A stretch of DNA of 64,000 nucleotides. Source: Streptomyces nymphaeiformis (GTDB lineage Bacteria; Actinomycetota; Actinomycetes; Streptomycetales; Streptomycetaceae). This document shows positions 61,406 to 64,000 of this stretch, piece by piece. The translations under genes and the position numbers were made by a program. The notes under the pieces are model-generated. The model did no database searches. It was not told the origin of the DNA and was given only the letters and a program-made list of their open reading frames with translations. Position 1 is the first letter of the stretch; the number at the start of each line of letters is the position of its first letter. The stretch is from the NCBI RefSeq assembly GCF_014203895.1, contig NZ_JACHJY010000001.1, positions 186,001 through 250,000 of the forward strand, given 5' to 3'.

Positions 61406-62911
61406 TCACTGAGCGCGCAGCGCGAACCACAGCTCCATCCGGACGTCCGGATCGTCCAGGTCCCGGTCGAGGAGCGCCGCACAGCGGGTGATGCGCTGGC
61501 GGACGGTGTTGCGGTGGATGTCCAGGGCCATCGCCGTCCGGTCCCAGCTGCCGTGCAGGGACAGCCAGACCCGGAGCGTCTCGGCGAGGGGCTCGGCGAG
61601 CGGGGCCAGCAGCCCCCGGGCGTAGGCGGCGGCCTCGGCGCGGTCCACCAGCGCGGCGAAACCGTTGGCGCGGTGCCGCACCAGGGCCGCCCGGGAGGCC
61701 TCCGCCCTGCGCAGGGCCCGCGCCGCCTGGGCGTCCGCGGCCGCGAGCTCCGCGGGCGCCATGGGCGCGCTCGCCCCGAGCGTCCAGCCCTCCTGCGCGG
61801 TGACGGGGGAGGAGGAGGGGAGGAGGAGCCGTACGGTGCCGGGGCGCGCGCGGCCGGGAGCGTCCGGCCCCGCGCCCGTGCCGCCGTCCGCGCCCGCCGC
61901 GCCCGCGCCCGCGTCCACCAGCGGAGTGCCCAGCGCCGCCGCCAGGCTCGCCGTCGCGAACGGGGTGCCGTCGCCGCCCCGCGCGTGGACCACCGTCCAC
62001 GGGCCCGGGCCCAGGGTGCCCGCGACCTCCGCCGGGTCCGCGCCGAGCAGCAGCCGGACCAGGGCCCCGTCCCGCACCGTCACGTCCGCGCCCCGGTGCG
62101 GGGCCGTGAGCAGCGACAGCAGGACCACCGCCACGCCCGCGATCGTGTGGTCGCCCGGGCCGCGCCGCTCCGTCGCCACCCCCAGGGTCAGCCCGTCCCC
62201 GCCGGCGAGCGCGTACGCCGCGAGCCGCAGCCCGCCGCCGTCCCCGCTCGCCGAGGCCGGTCCGCCCGGGCGCGGCCCGAGCACCCCCGCCAGGTCCCGC
62301 AGCGCCCGCGCCGCCTCCGCCGGGACCTCCCGGCCGGCCGCCGCCGACTCCGTGCCGTCCGCGCCGAACAGCACCGCCCGGCCGCCGAGGCGCGAGGCCA
62401 GCGCGCCGAGGACCGCCGGGACCGGGGCCGGCCGGGCCGCGGCCGCCGCCAGGGACTGCTGGGCCTCCGTCACCCGGCGCAGCTCGTGCAGCCGGGCCTC
62501 CGCCATCAGCCGCCACAGCGCCCGCGCCACCGCCGTGAACGGGGTCCGGGGCGGGACCTCCACGAGCGGCAGGCCGTGGCGCTCGCAGGCCTCGACCAGC
62601 TCGGCGGGGACCGTGTCGTAGACCGGCGTCACCCCGAAGGCGAGCGCAGCCGCCCCCGCCTCCACGACCCGCTCGACGTAGTGCGCCGGATCGGTGAGCT
62701 GCACGCCCGCCGTCATGAGCAGCTCGCCGCCGAGCAGATACGGATAGGGGTCGGCCATCTCCGAGGTGTGCACCCAGTGCAGCGGGACGTCCTCGGGCCC
62801 GGAGAGCAGCCGCAGGCCCAGATCGGGGCGGGCGAGCAGCGCGGCGAGCGGCACCGGCGGCGCCGGGGGAGTGGAGCCGGGCTCAGAAGGGGACGGAGCG
62901 GTCATCGGCAT
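61406..62911 (-). CDS. PucR-family transcriptional regulator with PucR N-terminal domain
   Basis: About 501 residues. N-terminal PucR domain (LAALLARPDLGLRLLSGPEDVPLHWVHTSEMADPYPYL, residues 20-60; LLMTAGVQL; ALAFGVTPVYDTVPAELVEACERHGLPLVEVP), middle GGDEF-like region with a Gly/Ala-rich insert, and C-terminal HTH_30 (LSLHGSWDRTAMALDIHRNTVRQRITRCAALL). Typical regulator of purine or other nitrogen compound breakdown. Start ATG 62911 or 62905. It is divergent from a sodium:solute symporter gene across about 170 bases and is the likely regulator of it. Confidence 0.87.
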   Translation of the reverse strand: MPMTAPSPSEPGSTPPAPPVPLAALLARPDLGLRLLSGPEDVPLHWVHTSEMADPYPYLLGGELLMTAGVQLTDPAHYVERVVEAGAAALAFGVTPVYDTVPAELVEACERHGLPLVEVPPRTPFTAVARALWRLMAEARLHELRRVTEAQQSLAAAAARPAPVPAVLGALASRLGGRAVLFGADGTESAAAGREVPAEAARALRDLAGVLGPRPGGPASASGDGGGLRLAAYALAGGDGLTLGVATERRGPGDHTIAGVAVVLLSLLTAPHRGADVTVRDGALVRLLLGADPAEVAGTLGPGPWTVVHARGGDGTPFATASLAAALGTPLVDAGAGAAGADGGTGAGPDAPGRARPGTVRLLLPSSSPVTAQEGWTLGASAPMAPAELAAADAQAARALRRAEASRAALVRHRANGFAALVDRAEAAAYARGLLAPLAEPLAETLRVWLSLHGSWDRTAMALDIHRNTVRQRITRCAALLDRDLDDPDVRMELWFALRAQ

Positions 62912-63084
62912 GGGCCCTTCGTACATCCCCCGCCCGGACAGTGGAGGAAACGTACACTTCTACGTCGCTTTCCGGCCACCTACTGTCGTCTCATCCCAGG
63001 GCCGCGGGTACGGGCGGATGTCCCCGCGATCAGCACCTGGGCACTCCCCCGCACGACACGCCACCGAGGTGAGAAGGAGTCCCC

Positions 63085-64000
63085 ATGGCCGTCGACTACA
63101 CAGTGATCGCCCTGTACTTGGCCGGCATGCTCGCGATGGGCTGGTGGGGCATGCGCCGCGCCAAGTCCAAGAGCGAGTTCCTGGTGGCCGGCCGCCGCCT
63201 CGGACCCTTCATGTACTCCGGGACGATGGCCGCCATCGTCCTCGGCGGCGCCTCCACGATCGGCGGCGTCGGCCTCGGCTACAAGTACGGCCTCTCCGGC
63301 GCCTGGATGGTCTTCGCCATCGGCCTCGGCCTGCTGGCCCTCTCGGTCTTCTTCTCCGCGCGGATCGCGCGCCTGAAGGTCTACACCGTCTCCGAGATGC
63401 TCGACCTGCGCTACGGCGGCAAGGCCGGCGTCATCTCGGGCGTCGTGATGTGGGCGTACACCCTGATGCTCGCGGTCACCTCGACCATCGCGTACGCCAC
63501 GATCTTCGACGTCCTCTTCGACCTGCCCCGGACCCTCGCGATCGTCCTCGGCGGCACCATCGTCGTCGCCTACTCGACCCTCGGCGGCATGTGGTCCATC
63601 ACCATCACCGACATGGTGCAGTTCGTGGTGAAGACCATCGGCGTGCTGCTCCTGCTGCTGCCCATCGCCGTCGTCAAGGCCGGCGGCTTCGAGGGGATGC
63701 GGGAGGCGCTGCCCACCTCGTACTTCGCGCCCCTCGGCATCGGCGGCGAGACGATCTTCACGTACGTGCTGATCTACACCTTCGGCATGCTCATCGGCCA
63801 GGACATCTGGCAGCGGGTCTTCACCGCCCGCAACGACAAGGTCGCCCGCTGGGGCGGCACCGTCGCCGGCACCTACTGCCTCGCGTACGCGCTCGCCGGA
63901 GCCGTCATCGGCACGGCGGCCAGGGTGCTCTACCCGAAGCTGCCCAGCGCCGACGACGCCTTCGCCACCATCGTCAAGGACGAGCTGCCGATGGGCGTCC
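63085..64000 (+). CDS. Sodium:solute symporter (SSS family), 3' end outside window
   Basis: The 305 residues visible have eight to nine membrane segments and the SSS signature regions SEFLVAGRRLGPFMYSGTMAAIVLGGASTIGG, AYSTLGGMWSITITDMVQF and FGMLIGQDIWQRVFTARNDKVARW. The family imports sugars, amino acids, nucleobases or organic acids with sodium; the substrate is unknown but the neighbouring PucR points to purine-related or similar compounds. Start ATG 63085 after AGAAGGAG. The gene continues past the end of the window. Confidence 0.9.
   Translation, partial: MAVDYTVIALYLAGMLAMGWWGMRRAKSKSEFLVAGRRLGPFMYSGTMAAIVLGGASTIGGVGLGYKYGLSGAWMVFAIGLGLLALSVFFSARIARLKVYTVSEMLDLRYGGKAGVISGVVMWAYTLMLAVTSTIAYATIFDVLFDLPRTLAIVLGGTIVVAYSTLGGMWSITITDMVQFVVKTIGVLLLLLPIAVVKAGGFEGMREALPTSYFAPLGIGGETIFTYVLIYTFGMLIGQDIWQRVFTARNDKVARWGGTVAGTYCLAYALAGAVIGTAARVLYPKLPSADDAFATIVKDELPMGV

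Overview
The window is high-GC actinobacterial DNA. Third codon positions are almost all G or C, GTG starts are common, operons are joined by 4-base stop/start overlaps, and the gene set is that of a Streptomyces chromosome: SsgA-like protein, AdpA with a rare TTA codon, desferrioxamine genes, chitinases. The block adpA-orn-glmS-hexosaminidase-desABCD-desF followed by a leucine-type acyl-CoA/carboxylase cluster matches, from memory, the S. coelicolor SCO2770s-SCO2790s neighbourhood. The only clear mobile element is one IS200/IS605-type unit with tnpB alone. No prophage or CRISPR array was seen.

Layout. 1-5760: end of an acyl-CoA synthetase gene, a PucR regulator, an SsgA-like protein, a 35-bp tandem repeat array and a LuxR-type two-component pair. 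5755-13812: a block bounded by two 143-bp near-identical direct repeats, each holding a tRNA-Lys and its terminator; inside are an IclR regulator, a flavin monooxygenase-like protein, a GH18 chitinase under a DasR-like promoter, a GGDEF-EAL protein and an M6 metalloprotease. 13795-20180: a minus-strand series of a prim-pol-like protein, a small unknown, an SF1 helicase, a 13-residue micro-ORF, a 529-residue partner, a RecB/Cas4-like Fe-S nuclease and a PAP2 membrane protein. 20336-28273: phosphatase, XRE/TPR regulator, small unknowns, an OmpR-type two-component pair and a second chitinase-like protein. 28449-35522: tRNA-His, orn, adpA, a membrane protein, universal stress protein, acetate transporter and glmS. 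35654-44499: GH20 hexosaminidase, a Cys-rich unknown, and the iron-boxed desABCD operon with desF. 44645-47869: a DUF1906-type cell-wall protein and a Tat-exported M15-like pseudo-peptidase. 47937-54260: isovaleryl-CoA/methylcrotonyl-CoA/HMG-CoA leucine degradation genes with a TetR regulator. 54316-64000: phosphatase, cation transporter, thioesterase, the tnpB element, a second acyl-CoA dehydrogenase, a membrane-anchored XRE protein, a secreted protein, a second PucR and a sodium:solute symporter cut by the window edge.

How the genes work together. Chitinase, hexosaminidase and GlmS make and use amino sugars, and DasR-like sites sit before two of them. AdpA (bldA-dependent), the GGDEF-EAL protein, oligoribonuclease (which can degrade pGpG) and the SsgA-like protein are developmental functions. 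DesABCD and DesF make and probably reduce ferrioxamine under iron control. The most interesting novelty candidate is the nuclease / 529-residue protein / helicase cassette at 15225-19282, which looks like a Dna2-type Fe-S nuclease-helicase split over separate genes. Also notable is a 40-bp dispersed repeat that has entered coding sequence three times (a flavin monooxygenase-like gene, a PAP2 gene and desA).
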